A stretch of DNA of 64,000 nucleotides from Prototheca cutis (lineage: Eukaryota; Chlorophyta; Trebouxiophyceae; Chlorellales; Chlorellaceae): assembly GCA_002897115.2 (NCBI GenBank), contig BCIH01000011.1, positions 466,804 through 530,803 on the forward strand. Direction: 5' to 3'. The translations under genes were made by a program, and so were the position numbers. This document shows, in pieces, positions 44,663-55,668 of the stretch. The notes beneath the pieces are model-generated. The model did not search any database and had not been told where the DNA came from. It saw nothing but the letters and a program-made list of their open reading frames with translations. Each line of letters begins with the position of its first letter. Positions within the stretch are counted from its first letter, which is position 1.

Positions 44663-45811
44663 ATGGCCAGACGTGAGTCGGGAAGGAAGGAGTTGGCCGT
44701 GGAGGAGAGCATCCGGCCAGTCGCTGGTGCCGGCGCCATCCTCGAGCAGGCCCGCTCGGTGGCCAGGCCCTGGTTGCACCCGTCTTGGCTGCAGAACGCG
44801 GCATGTTTACCAATTCTTTGCATGCCTTGTGCCCACTGCAGGTCCGGCGCGCTGCTACAGGCAGATTAAGGGGAAGCCATACCCCAAGTCCCGCTTCTGC
44901 CGTGGTGTGCCCGATCCTAAGATCCGCATTTACGATGTCGGCGCGCGCCGTGCCACCGCTGACACTTTCCCTGCCTGCGTGCACCTTGTGAGGTGCGTGG
45001 CGAGGCTTGGCGGGGCGTTTGCGGGGGGTCGGGAGCTGACGTGAGCCGGGGGCTCATCCTCGGGCCTGGGTGCCTGCAAAGCCCGGGCGGCTCCCCAGCG
45101 CGTCTGTCCGCCCTGGGACGGCGTCGATGGCTGCTGGCCAGTCTTCCTTGCGCTGCCCATGAACCACTGCACGCTCATCCTGGAGTTGTCATTGGCACGC
45201 CACGGCCAAGGAGTAGCCGGCCAGTTCTTCTCACATGCTCAGATGTGCCCCCTCCCCCCTTCCTTATTTGACACAGTTGGGAGAAGGAGAACATCAGCTC
45301 CGAGTCCATGGAGGCGAGCCGCATTGCCGCCAACAAGTACATGGTCCGCTTCGCCGGCAAGGACGCTTTCCACCTGCGCGTGCGGGTGCACCCCTTCCAC
45401 GTGCTGCGCATCAACAAGATGCTTTCGTGCGCCGGTGCGGATAGGCTGCAGACGGGTATGCGCGGCGCTTTCGGCAAGCCCTTTGGCCTGTGCGCGCGTG
45501 TGGCCATCGGCCAGATCCTGCTGTCCATCCGTTGCCGTGACGCGCACGTGACCGTGGCAGAGGAGGCGCTGCGCCGCGCCAAGTTCAAGTTCCCCGGCCG
45601 CCAGAAGATTGTGGTGTCGCGCAACTGGGGCTTCACCGCTTTTGCCCGCGAGGACTACGTCGCCTGGAAGCGCGAGGGCCGCCTGGCCGCCGATGGCCTG
45701 AACGCCAAGCTCCTGGGCAACCACGGCCCGCTGGCCGACCGCGCGCCCGAGGAGATTTTCGAGGGCCCCGCCCGCATCCACAAGCGGCCCGTGCACGCCG
45801 ACGAGGAGTAG
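44663..45811 (+). CDS. RPL10: Cytosolic 60S ribosomal protein uL16 (RPL10)
   Basis: uL16 joins the 60S subunit late and shapes the P site. Its loading is linked to the SBDS/EFL1 step, and SBDS is also encoded in this window. Exon 1 is only 10 coding bases (44663-44672, Met-Ala-Arg plus one base). Exon 2 (44842-44992) gives [20 protein letters not shown] and [18 protein letters not shown]; exon 3 (45277-45811) gives [40 protein letters not shown] (the functional P-site loop), [20 protein letters not shown] and [16 protein letters not shown]. Phases agree and the total is 231 residues, slightly longer than the usual 214-220. The donor of intron 2 is GTGCGT. Confidence 0.97.
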
Positions 45812-46008
45812 GTTGCTGGTCCTTCCTGCAAAACCACCCCCCATCTGTGTGTGACACTACCCGCTGTTACAGAGAGGATCACACGTTTCAGTGAAATCGT
45901 AGCAGGAACAGCTTGCGCTGGGGGGAATGAAATGAGAAATTCGTGCTCGTTCATGTGGACGGCTTGGTGCCATGTGCGCGATGCTGCTTCCAGGCCCCAC
46001 GGCGGCAC
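45812..46008. other. Convergent 3' ends of uL16 and ARL2
   Basis: About 200 bases between stop codons; no gene seen. Confidence 0.5.
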
Positions 46009-47001
46009 TCAGTCCAGCATGTAGACCCGCGCGCCAATGTCGTCGACCAGCCAGTCGAACCCAGGAGCGACACCCTCACCCGTCACCGCGCTGCACCCAG
46101 CCAGTTTCCAATGCCGGCGGCCCATTCCGTTGCTGAGGTTCAGGGCCTGAGAAAGTGGGTGGATGAGACGTTTGCAGTGAACGCATGCCAGACTGGACAT
46201 GGAGGTTCTTCTTTTTAATGGGACATCAAGCAGGGCAGGATTGGAAGGGCATCGCCCTGTGTCCCTTCAAACCCATACCCCCCATCCCCAATGAATGATG
46301 AGCTGGTCACACGTCGCAGAACCCCTCCCACAAACCTGCTCTATCTCGTGGGGGGGCAGTGCACCCAGTATGTCCTGCTTGTTGGCCAGCACCAGCAGCG
46401 TGGCGCCCATCAGGCGCTCCTCCTTGAGCAGGTTTGCCAGCTCCGCCGCAGTGTCCTCGAGCCGCCGACGGTCGGCGCTGTCCACGACCCACACCAGTCC
46501 ATCTGTCTGCTCAAAGTAGTTGCGCCAGTAGCTGCGCAGCGACTTCTGGCCACCCACGTCCCATACATTCAACCGGAATCTAAAGTGGACGGGAGGAAGG
46601 TCTGCGTGTGTGTGTGAAAGTGGTGATGACTACGCCCTCTCTCACGTCATGCGGCCCATTGAACGCATCACCATGGCCCCAAACAGCCAAACCACGTACG
46701 TACCCGCGTATCTCAATGGTTTCTATGTTGAATCCAAGGGTTGGGCTCACGCTGTTCACGTCCCCGCCGGTGAGGTGTTTCAGGACTGTGGTTTTCCCAG
46801 CATTGTCCAAGCCCCTGCATGGCCAGGTTCGGGGGCTTGGATCGCCGACATGCAGACGGATCGCCAGCTTGTAAAGCCATACATGTATATATGTACATTC
46901 AAACAATCACAGAATATCCCCAGATCGAGGTCGTACACGACAAGGAGGCGCATCTCTCGCTCCTGCCGCTTCACTTTGCGGATGATAGTGAGAAGACCCA
47001 T
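46009..47001 (-). CDS. ARL2: ADP-ribosylation factor-like GTPase ARL2
   Basis: ARL2 (TITAN5/HALLIMASCH in plants) controls tubulin cofactor D and so tubulin folding and microtubule assembly. Exons 46937-47001, 46704-46814, 46336-46579 and 46009-46146 are in phase and give 185 residues (human 184). The N-terminus [20 protein letters not shown] matches ARL2. GTPase motifs: GLDNAGKTT (G1), [11 protein letters not shown] (switch 1), [20 protein letters not shown] (G3/switch 2), VLANKQD (G4) and GCSAVTGEG (G5). The [19 protein letters not shown] segment favours ARL2/3 over ARF1, and the C-terminal [16 protein letters not shown] favours ARL2. The P-loop Gly-Leu-Asp is assembled across intron 1. Confidence 0.96.
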
Positions 47002-47506
47002 TGCGCGTATACACACTGCGTCACGGCATTTTCACGCTAGATCATGTTCTCATCGTTATTGCGTCTATGATGATGTGCAATATCGCTCAGGATGTGCCTA
47101 GCGTGCAGTCGCAAAACTGTGCAGACACCAATTTGAACCCTGCGGTCTCGGAGTGTGCGCTCGAAGATGTCCCTGGGATGGGGGTGGGTCACCAAAACCT
47201 TGCCAATCTTCGGTATCAGTCTTGAAGTGGCCAAGATCGAGAGCAGTACATCGACAATGAGAAGAACCGGTGAAAATTTGGGGAGCTGTATACCTGAAAA
47301 TGCCAGGTCCTCAGCCTGAAGGTGTCATGGTCAGGAGTTCTCGTGGAGCTGTCGTGGTTGGTTTGAGCAATGATCCAGGGAGTGCCCGGGGTTGATCCCG
47401 GGAGTATTGGCACGTGATACAGGTGTCCGTCCATGTACGTGATTGGGTCTTTCCATGTGACCCTAGCTTCAGGGGCTTGAGTGCCTAGGCTCGTGCCAAC
47501 CCCAGG
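47002..47506. other. Intergenic, ARL2 start to CDCA7-like end
   Basis: About 500 bases with lower GC and no coding-like frame. It should contain the ARL2 promoter. Confidence 0.5.
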
Positions 47507-49433
47507 TCAAGCCTGTGCCAACCCCAGGCGGCGCATGATGCGCTGCTTCCTGCTGAGCTGCTCCAGTGGACTCTTACCCTCCAGCTCTTTGGAAACAACT
47601 GTGGTGTGCGTCTGTGCAGGAGGGGAGACGACATCATTATTACTAAAAAGTTTGAGAATTTTGCGGGGACGCTTGTCTTGACCACCGCTCCCCCAAGCCA
47701 GCATGCCCACGATGGATCTCCAGCCAAGCACACACCTCTAATGCTGGGCACTCCAAGACCTGAGCAACTCAACAAACATCACCCACACATACCTTGGTGG
47801 CTGTGAAGACATCGGTCAGCTTTTGAGCACGACCCCGCGTGCGCCGCTGGATGGGCGACTCATTTTCCTGGCCAGATTCAGGCTCCGACAGGACAAGGGC
47901 GGCATCCTGGATTGCGGAGCTGCCTGGGCGTGGCACCGGCTCCTCTGCCGCAGGCACTGGCAACTGCGAGACAGGAGCCTCGGAGTCAGTGGCCTGCACC
48001 TCAGCGGTAGCCGTAGGGACCCGCTTGCTCCACCGAGCTCCAGCGCTGGGCTTGGCAGGGATGTCTGCTGGTGCCAATGCAGTGGCAGTGATGGGTTCTG
48101 GTGGCCGCACGGCCTTCTCCCTGGGTCCATCGCTTCGGCCAATGTCCTGCTGCATCCACGGAAAGGCGGCTTTGCGAGCCGCAATCTGCGCCGCACTCTC
48201 CCCTGTGGCCCGGTGCACCAGGAGGTCGTGAACATTTCCAAAACCCAGGCGTCGAGCTTCGGCGACGAGCTGGTGCGTCGGGGCAAGGCCAGCGGCCCGG
48301 CGGCAGGGCCCGCAGTTGCAGCACTGGGTGCAGCCGGGGCCGCAGCCGCTGCGGCAGCCGGGGCAGACCCATGAACCCGAAGCTTCTGCCTGCTCAAGAT
48401 CCTCTCCGTGCCGGTTGACAAGGCACATGGCACTGGAGAAGGGGGGGTGTGAAAGCCGCGACATGACAAAGCATGCTGATCATGTTGTTAAACACACCCA
48501 CGCCCACACCGCCTCGATCCCCGTCTTGTTCAACAAATCGTTTCTTGGAAAACGCACAATCAACCAAGACTTTGGCGCACCAGAAGGACACGGGCAACCG
48601 GCGGCCGCCGCCACAGTCGGGGTGCGTGCAGGTGACGTGATCCTCCAGCGTCTTTTGCCGACACCAGTGGCACGTCACGCCATAGCGACTGTCGTACACG
48701 CGGCCTCCCTGCACCCGCAAGCCCAGCCCCGAGTCAATGGCTGCGGGGTCTGCTGTCATTGGAGAAGAGGAGTCCTCGCTATCGCCGCCGGCATCCTCAC
48801 TCATGGCACGCGCACGACGGGCCCGCAGCGCGACCAGCCGCGTCGGATCAACGGCCACACGCACGCTGCGCCGAGGTGCGGCCAGGAGGTCGAGCCGGTC
48901 CAAGCCCATGGACCGAAAGAGCGAGTCCTCCTCGTACCCCTCCGCAGGCTTGCCCGCCACGCGCCCCGACCGTCGCACGGGGGCCGACACCTGAGATGGG
49001 CGGCGTTGGTGGGAACTTGGGTTTGAAAGACCCGTCACACAGTGTTGACAAGCGGAATGTGACAGCCCTTTGTGCGCAGCAGTACTCCAGCCCACATGGC
49101 CTGGCCCCAGCCCCACTCCAACCACGCACCTCCAGATTGTACATCCTCCGCTTCTGCCGGATCGCAGGTTGGTCGCGCCTGGGTGGCAGCGCAGGGGCAA
49201 GGGCCGCTGCAGCTTCGGCCACGCCAAACTCCTGTCGCGTGGAAATGCACCATGCCATCAGGGCTGGGCCAGCTGTCTGCAGNCACACCCCACCAAACCA
49301 GCATGCACCAAGCCCCAGGCATGCATTGTCAATAGACCACATCATTTTTTTCACAGCGACATACCCTCAGTTTGGCCTGGTTGGCGGCGATGCGCGCCTG
49401 CCGCTCCCTCTCGTAGTCGGTCAGGCCTGGCAT
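47507..49433 (-). CDS. CDCA7-like protein with zf-4CXXC_R1 zinc finger
   Basis: CDCA7 proteins bring the remodeller HELLS/DDM1 to chromatin to keep DNA methylation. Exons 49365-49433, 49130-49231, 48581-48990, 47793-48432 and 47507-47611 are in phase and give 441 residues. The start is MPGLTDYERERQARIAANQA. An Arg-rich segment VRRSGRVAGKPAEGYEEDSL precedes the finger. The finger begins VYDSRYGVTCHWCRQKTLED, then C....DC, then FCAMCLVNRHGEDL. The FC|AMC pair is only restored by splicing in phase 2 (donor TTCTG|GTGCGC). It ends SWVCPGCRSGCGPGCTQCCN and NCGPCRRAAGLAPTHQLVAE, followed by GFGNVHDLLVH. Known family members read CP.CRG.CNCS.C, so this protein carries an extra Cys-rich insertion. The C-terminal end has a short basic tail (RKQRIMRRLG). 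Confidence 0.85.
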
Positions 49434-50150
49434 GCTGCTGGGGGCCCTCACCGTGATGGTCACGGGTGGTGCGCGAAAGACTCCCGATCGCGCAGAGGAC
49501 GCCGAGATTGTGTATCGGCTTTTTTTATAGGATTAGCTATGTTTATGCCCAAATTATGGAGCAGTTGCAGTGATTGCGGGAGAACGCAGGAGTTTCTGTC
49601 GCCGCTGCCGCGCCGTTTGAAATTCTTGGTGTGTCCGTTTAATTTAAAAGTTTCCAGCCCCATCCCTCCCCCATTGCCATGGGCTGAGGCTCCAGAGATC
49701 ATCACAGCCTCTTGCCAAGAGACATGCCAAATACTGGCACAAAACTGAACGTTTGAGAATGATTCCAGCGGTGCAACCACACGGCGGAAGGGGGGTTCTT
49801 CGGAATAAACTGAGGACGGGGAACCCAGAGGTGTGATCCAGGCGCAGACCGGCACTCTGGGCATTTGGAACATCATCTGTGGGTCTTTGAAAAGACATAC
49901 TTGGACGATCAGCAGAAGGGGTTGATGGTACGCGCATGGACTTTGGCCGGCCAACCCCACAGTTCGTTCGACCTGGGTCGAGGTGGAACGGTGGCCAGGC
50001 GTGTTTCACGACGCTGCCCGGCACCAAGGCCATGGGGATCCACACGGAAATCCGGGCTCGGAAGGAGCTGTACCCTGGAGGGGTGCACAGCATGGCTGTG
50101 CTGCATGAACCCCCCCCCTCCCTTGCCACAAACGAACAGACAGCTTGCGC
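49434..50150. other. Intergenic, CDCA7-like start to CDKA end
   Basis: About 700 bases with no coding-like frame. It should contain the promoter of the CDCA7-like gene and the CDKA 3' UTR. Confidence 0.5.
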
Positions 50151-52295
50151 TCAGTGCTCCCGCCCCGCGCGGAGATCGTCGAAATAGGGGTGCTCCAGCG
50201 CCGCTCGGGCCGTGATGCGGCGGTTGGGGTCGTACTCCAGCAGGCGCCGCAGCAGGTCCAGGCCCGCCGCGTCCAGCGCAGGGACGACGCTGGCCAGGGG
50301 CTTGGCCCGCCACTTGGGGAAGCAGTCCTTGTAGTCGGGCAGCTGACTCACGCCGGGCCACGACTGCTCGTCGGGCGTCCCCAGAACCTGGAAGATCTTC
50401 AGCAGCTCGTCAATCTCCTGCACGATGGAGGCGTTTTTCGTTCATCACTTGTTAGAACACCCAGTCGGACGCACCTCGGAAGGAGGTGAACAAGAAGAGA
50501 CGGGCAACGAGGCGACGACAGCCCGGCAGGGAGTCGCGGAGCGCGTGGCGCGGCACGTGGCGGAGCAGCGACCGCCGCGAATTCGGCGTCATCCATTGCC
50601 CCCCATCCATCCACACATGCCAACACCCGGGCAACCAGTACCAAGCACGCGCCGCACCGAATCGCCCGGGAAGAGGGGTTTTTGTGTGGCCATCTCCGCA
50701 AAGATGCAGCCGATAGACCACAGGTCCACCGACGTCGCATAGTGCTTGGCCCCCAACAGGATCTCGGGCGCGCGGTACCACAGCGTGATCACCTGCACAG
50801 ATGGGGCTGATCAGGAGCGTCGAGGGCCGCGGCATGCGTCCTAATGGCACCACACGAACGCATCGTTGGGGAAAAGTGCCGCGCAGCCGGCAAAGGTGCT
50901 GCACTTCATCACTCTGTATGCAGCTCCCCAACCCCCCAAAAACACACAAAATGAAACACAAAGATTCGCACCTCGTGGGTGTAAGCTCTGACAGGTATTC
51001 CAAAGGCCCTGGCCAGCCCAAAGTCCGCCAGCTTTAGTGTGTTTGTCCGCTCATCAATGAGGAGATTCTGCACGTGGCCAGTGGGAGACGTGAGAGTCGG
51101 AGGCCTATCAGTACGTGTGGTCCTAGGGAAAGCATGCCATNCCCAAAAAAGCCACAGACAAGCGTAGCTAGCGAGAGCAATCCACAGTCTGCAGCTGGCT
51201 CGCCTGTGGCTTGAGATCCCGATGCAAAATGCGATGCACATGACAAAAGGCGATGCCTTGGAGCATCTGGTAGACATAGTTCTGCAGGGGTGTTTGTGAT
51301 GGGGGCGAGTCGAGCGCTTGTATGGACCGCCGGTGAGCACAGGTCACTGTCTGATCAGGCGGCCTGTTTCAACAAGCCTGTCCAGTCAGATGACGCTGCA
51401 TCCCTGGATCAGGCCAATCTCGTGTGCAGACAACGGAAACATCCTCGGAGGTAGCCTCACGCAGCTTCACACTACAGCCTTCCCTTGCATCCAGCCGCCT
51501 GACATACCTTGATCAGTGACGGATTTCTGAAGGCAGCCGGGTTTGAGTCCATGCTCTTCTTGAGGTCCACATCCAAGAACTCAAATACGAGGTACAGTTT
51601 CCGGTCCTCGTGCACAACATCGTACAAACTGCAGCATGCATGCGTGGATCAAGGGTCGCTGGTGGCATCTCCATGGAGCCACGAGCACGCCAAGCGCCCA
51701 CAAGCTCCCCAGAGTGAGTCCATCGAGGGAAGCACAATACTCATTCAAGCAGAAGATACGAAACCTCTTCAGATCACCTGACAATGTTGTCATGCTGGAG
51801 CTCCTTCAGCAAGGATATCTCCCTGATGGCGGTGGATGGCACCCCCTCTTCCTCGGCCTCCAACCTAAGCAACCCCCGCGATGGGCGGGAGTGAGCTCGA
51901 ACGCACGAGTCGGTATCGATGATTTTGTGCTGAGTGCATTCAAGCATTGGGTGATCGGTCGCCATTTCCTCACCTGATCTGCTTGAGTGCCAGGAGCCTG
52001 TGCGTGAAGCGGTCCTGGGCTCGGAATACCACTCCGTACGTACCCTCCCCGATTTTACCAACTTGCTGATACTGCGTGGCAAGGTGGCATGATCCAAAAT
52101 GAGGAGATGATCCATCGCGGGAGTGGGCTGTCGGGTATCATGTCGGATCATGGGCACGCACACCTTCCCGGCATGCCGATGAGTAGGCGAGGATGCTTGA
52201 CCCCAGTGCCCACGCACAGGATTGCCCGGCAAGCCCAGAGACAATCCCTCCCATCATGGACGACCAGAATACGTCAATAGGCGCACCCGGTCCAT
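50151..52295 (-). CDS. CDKA: Cyclin-dependent kinase A (PSTAIRE type)
   Basis: Main cell-cycle kinase of plants and algae. There are eight exons: 52287-52295, 51974-52071, 51778-51864, 51508-51628, 51204-51281, 50972-51067, 50658-50792 and 50151-50417, giving 296 residues with consistent phase. Exon 1 codes only Met-Asp-Arg. The Gly loop is [11 protein letters not shown] with Thr14/Tyr15 in the standard numbering. Lys33 lies in ALKQIR, and the cyclin-binding helix [10 protein letters not shown] is at 43-51. The catalytic loop is HRDLKPQN, followed by the DFG region [13 protein letters not shown], the T-loop [17 protein letters not shown], and GSI-type [11 protein letters not shown]. All catalytic residues are present. 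The intron after HRDLKPQ seems to use a GC donor (CAG|GCGAGC). An N at 51141 is intronic. The gene is head to head with PP2A B''. Confidence 0.96.
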
Positions 52296-52751
52296 AGAAT
52301 GCTGTCCTTTGCCAAAGCGTCGTCTCCCTGCCCCAGGTAGGCCCGCCCCGAGGTGCGACACAGTCCTTGGCCCCGAGTAGGCTCAGGCTTGCACAATCAC
52401 TCTCATACTATGCAAACATTTTTGTCTACGAGGACAACACAGTGCTCTGATACCGCCTGACTGCACCTTGTTAGCGCCGTGGATCGCCAGTCCCTAGCTG
52501 GGGAGGGCTCGAGCTTGTACGGCAGGAGGGAATTCCCTCGCCAAATTGATCCACGTGAGAATGGTGACCTGGGTTACGCCTGGTGCCCCCTCTGTATTGC
52601 ATCCGAACTTGGCTTCCAGCGCCGCTCGTAACTGACGCTCATCTCATTTTGATTCTGCGATAGTTGATGAACCGGCGAGTCATGACTATGGCTGCGGGGT
52701 CTTGAGCGCATCATCGACCCGCGTTTGGAGCGCCGGGGCGCACAGGGGACC
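52296..52751. promoter_or_regulatory. Shared promoter region of CDKA and PP2A B'' genes
   Basis: A 456-base gap between divergent start codons with no coding frame. It would carry the promoters of a mitotic kinase and a phosphatase subunit. Confidence 0.45.
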
Positions 52752-55668
52752 ATGGGGAGTCCCCAGCTGCTCGACCTCGGCTCGGGCTTCAACAACAAGG
52801 GCACACAATCATTCTCGTGCAGTAAATTGAAGCTGGACAGCCTGTTTGTTCAGTGGCTGTCCCTTCCTACTTCCCAGCAACTGGTGAGTTTCGGAAGGGG
52901 CGCGGACAACCGATGGAACTAGGGACCGATGCCAGCATCGCGGCGCACCGGCCCCGTGCGGCGGAGCTCGTCTGGGACACGATGCACACAACGTGCTCTT
53001 GTCGTTATTGAGCAGGTCCTGCAGCTGCTGGAGGACGTCAAGGCCGGGCGGACCGTGGGCACGGGCTCCCCGAAGAAGAAGCTCAGCATCACCCACACCC
53101 ATGCCTTCTCCTCGGCCACGGTGAGGCTGCTGGTCAGCGAGCCTGGGGACGGGGGTGGCGTTGTACAGCGTGCGATGCTTGCATAGGGATACAATTCACA
53201 GCGGCAAACACTGCTCATGCGTGCGCAGCAGAATGGATGGATCGATCGGCATCGTGGCCATGCCGTCGCCCAGCTGGGAGATTGACCAGTGCATAAACCT
53301 ATGGCATGATACCCATGGCATCACCACTGCATCCACGACCCCCCACACTCGATCATGCAGCCACCACTGTCGCCGCGGAAATCCGGAGGGACAGGTTCCC
53401 CGTTCTCAACCTCTCCTGTCACCCGCAACTCTGTCAAGCTTGTATGTCTTATGTGTGTGTTGGGGGGGGGGGGGGGGGCGGGCGCGGGCGCACTGGCTGG
53501 AAAGCTCGATGGTCGACAGACATGGGGTTGGACTCACATCTGTGGGGACAATTGGCATGTCCTGCCCAACCCCCTCTCAAATTTTTCTCCGCCGCCCAAC
53601 AAACGCACACCCCCGAAATACGATGCGCAGGGCACGCCGCCGATCTTCATCCCGCAGTTCTATTTCCCCAGCGGGGGCTCAGCCTCGGTGCAGCGCGCCG
53701 CGCTGAGCAAGGTTGATGCTTTTTTCGCGGTGTACCCTCAGGGCCTGTCGCTGGACAACCTCAAGGCGCTGCTGAAGCAGGTGTTCTCGCTGCCCACATC
53801 GCTGGCATACCCTCTGTTTTACAAGATGGCACCCGGGGACGAGGGCCTCGTGCCCCGCGCCGCGCTGGTTGGATGGCTGGACGCCACGTCGTTCTGGTCA
53901 AAGGACGCCGCGGCCCGCGCGTTTGAAATCCTGTGTGCCCCGGGCGTGCGGGCCGTGCTGCCGGCCGACCTCAAGCCCGTGCTCGCGGGCATCCTCATTT
54001 CCCACCCGGGCCTCGAGTTTCTCGTTGATTCCCCCGAGTTCCAGGAACGGTACGTTCTTTTTTCTTTTCTTTTCTTTTTTTTGGGGGGGGGGCTTTCTGT
54101 TGACTGATTTCTCTTTGTTTATTGCCCGGGGAGTGTCTCCTCTTTCTTCCCCTCCGGTATTCGTCGCTATGGTAGAAGGAACCCATTTTCCGCAACAAAA
54201 CACAAACAAACTACCAGGTACGCGGAGACGGTGATCCACCGCATCTTTTACTCGCTGAACCGGAGCGGAACGGGGCGGCTGAGCCTGCGCGAGCTGCGGC
54301 GCGGGGACTTGTTGGAGGCGCTGCAGGAGGTGGACGCGCAGGACGACATCAACCGCGTCACGCGTTACTTCTCGTACGAACACTTTTACGTCATCTACTG
54401 CAAGTTTTGGGACCTGGACACGGACCACGACTTCCGGCTGTCGCGCGACGACCTGCTGCGGTACGGGTCGCACGCGCTCACCTTTCGCATCGTGGAGCGC
54501 ATCTTCAGCCAGGTCCCCCGGTCCTTNTCCACGGGAGACCCCGGCGCCATGGGCTACGAAGACTTTGTCTGGTTCATCCTGTCTGGTGCGTGGGTCGTCA
54601 GCATGTTGGAGGACGTGCAGCTGCCCCAAGCACTACCACCACCGGGCACAAATGCAGACCCGCCCACCTCAACTGCACAACTCCCTCACAGAGGAGGACA
54701 AGACGACGGATACGAGCCTGGAGTACTGGTTCCGGTGCTGCGACCTGGACGGCGACGAACGCCTGCACTCTTCCGAGCTCTACGTAAGGCGATGGCCAGG
54801 GTTGGCTGGGGAGCGGGCGAAAGTGGGAGGACCAGCGTATGCGGTTGCAACCTCNCCGGCCCTGGATCCTCACCTGGTCCTCCCCCGGCGCGTGAGCGGC
54901 TCTGCGGATCCCAGCAACCCTCGAGCCGACAGCCATGCTCACTTCGTCAAACCCCCCACACCCCTCTGTGCAGTATTTTTACGAGGAGCAGCTGCACCGC
55001 ATGGAGTGTTTGAGCCAGGAAAGCGTGTCGTTCTTCGACGTCATGGGTCAGCTCCACGACATGCTCAACCCCGAGGTGTGTGTGTGTGTGTGTTGTGGTG
55101 GGGGGGGGCCGCACTTTGTGAATGGAGTTTAAAGGGTTCAGGGCCCAGCATGATGACTTGGGCAATGCGGCCGCTGTTCCCATGGCACATCAATTTCTTC
55201 CCCAACGCGCACATATCTGCCACTCTCAGCATCGCGAGTACTACACGATGCGGGATCTGCGGCGCAATCGGCAGATGGCGGGCATGCTGTTCAACGTGCT
55301 GTTCAACCTGAACAAATTTGTGCAGTTTGAGACGCGTGACCCCTTCACAGCCCGGCAGGTAAGCGCCGGTCTGGTCGGCGCAGTTCGAGGCTGCATGCTT
55401 CGAGTGGTTGGCACCCTCGTGTGCCGTGCGCATGTGCCGTGCGCATGAGCAGTGCACCAGAGCACCCACTTTCACGACTCGCCCAGGACATCCCCCGCCA
55501 CGCAATCGCCCGCTGATGCAGGAACGGGAGGAGGTGGGCGTCAGTGAGTGGGACCGGTTTGCCCGGAACGAATACATGCGGTTGTCCATGGAGGACGAGG
55601 CTGATGCAGATGGCGCGGATGCCACGGCCTCCGCCTGGGCGGCCGATGCGCTGGCGGTGGAGCTCTGA
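52752..55668 (+). CDS. PP2A regulatory subunit B'' (EF-hand type, plant-like)
   Basis: Targets protein phosphatase 2A to substrates in a calcium-dependent way. There are nine exons: 52752-52883, 53016-53120, 53361-53441, 53631-54049, 54218-54585, 54692-54783, 54974-55075, 55230-55358 and 55522-55668, in phase, giving 524 residues. The N-terminal helix reads [20 protein letters not shown], followed by a Ser/Pro linker ([10 protein letters not shown]) and the core [10 protein letters not shown]. Then come [40 protein letters not shown] (first EF-hand-like), [40 protein letters not shown] (second EF-hand) and [16 protein letters not shown] (third). The C-terminus has [19 protein letters not shown] and [20 protein letters not shown], close to plant B'' rather than the TON2/FASS branch. 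An N at 54527 is in a codon; one at 54855 is intronic. Confidence 0.93.
53448..53478. repeat. TG repeat and G17 run in PP2A B'' intron 3
   Basis: A short (TG)n stretch runs into G17 (53462-53478) on the sense strand shortly after the donor GTATGT. Confidence 0.9.
54053..54092. repeat. T/C-rich run then G10 in PP2A B'' intron 4
   Basis: After the donor GTACGT a T/C tract leads directly into G10 (54083-54092) on the sense strand. Confidence 0.9.

Noticed and set aside
52752..55668. Naming the B'' subunit TON2/FASS
   Set aside because: The C-terminal motifs match the plant EF-hand B'' branch better than the TON2/PPP2R3C branch.
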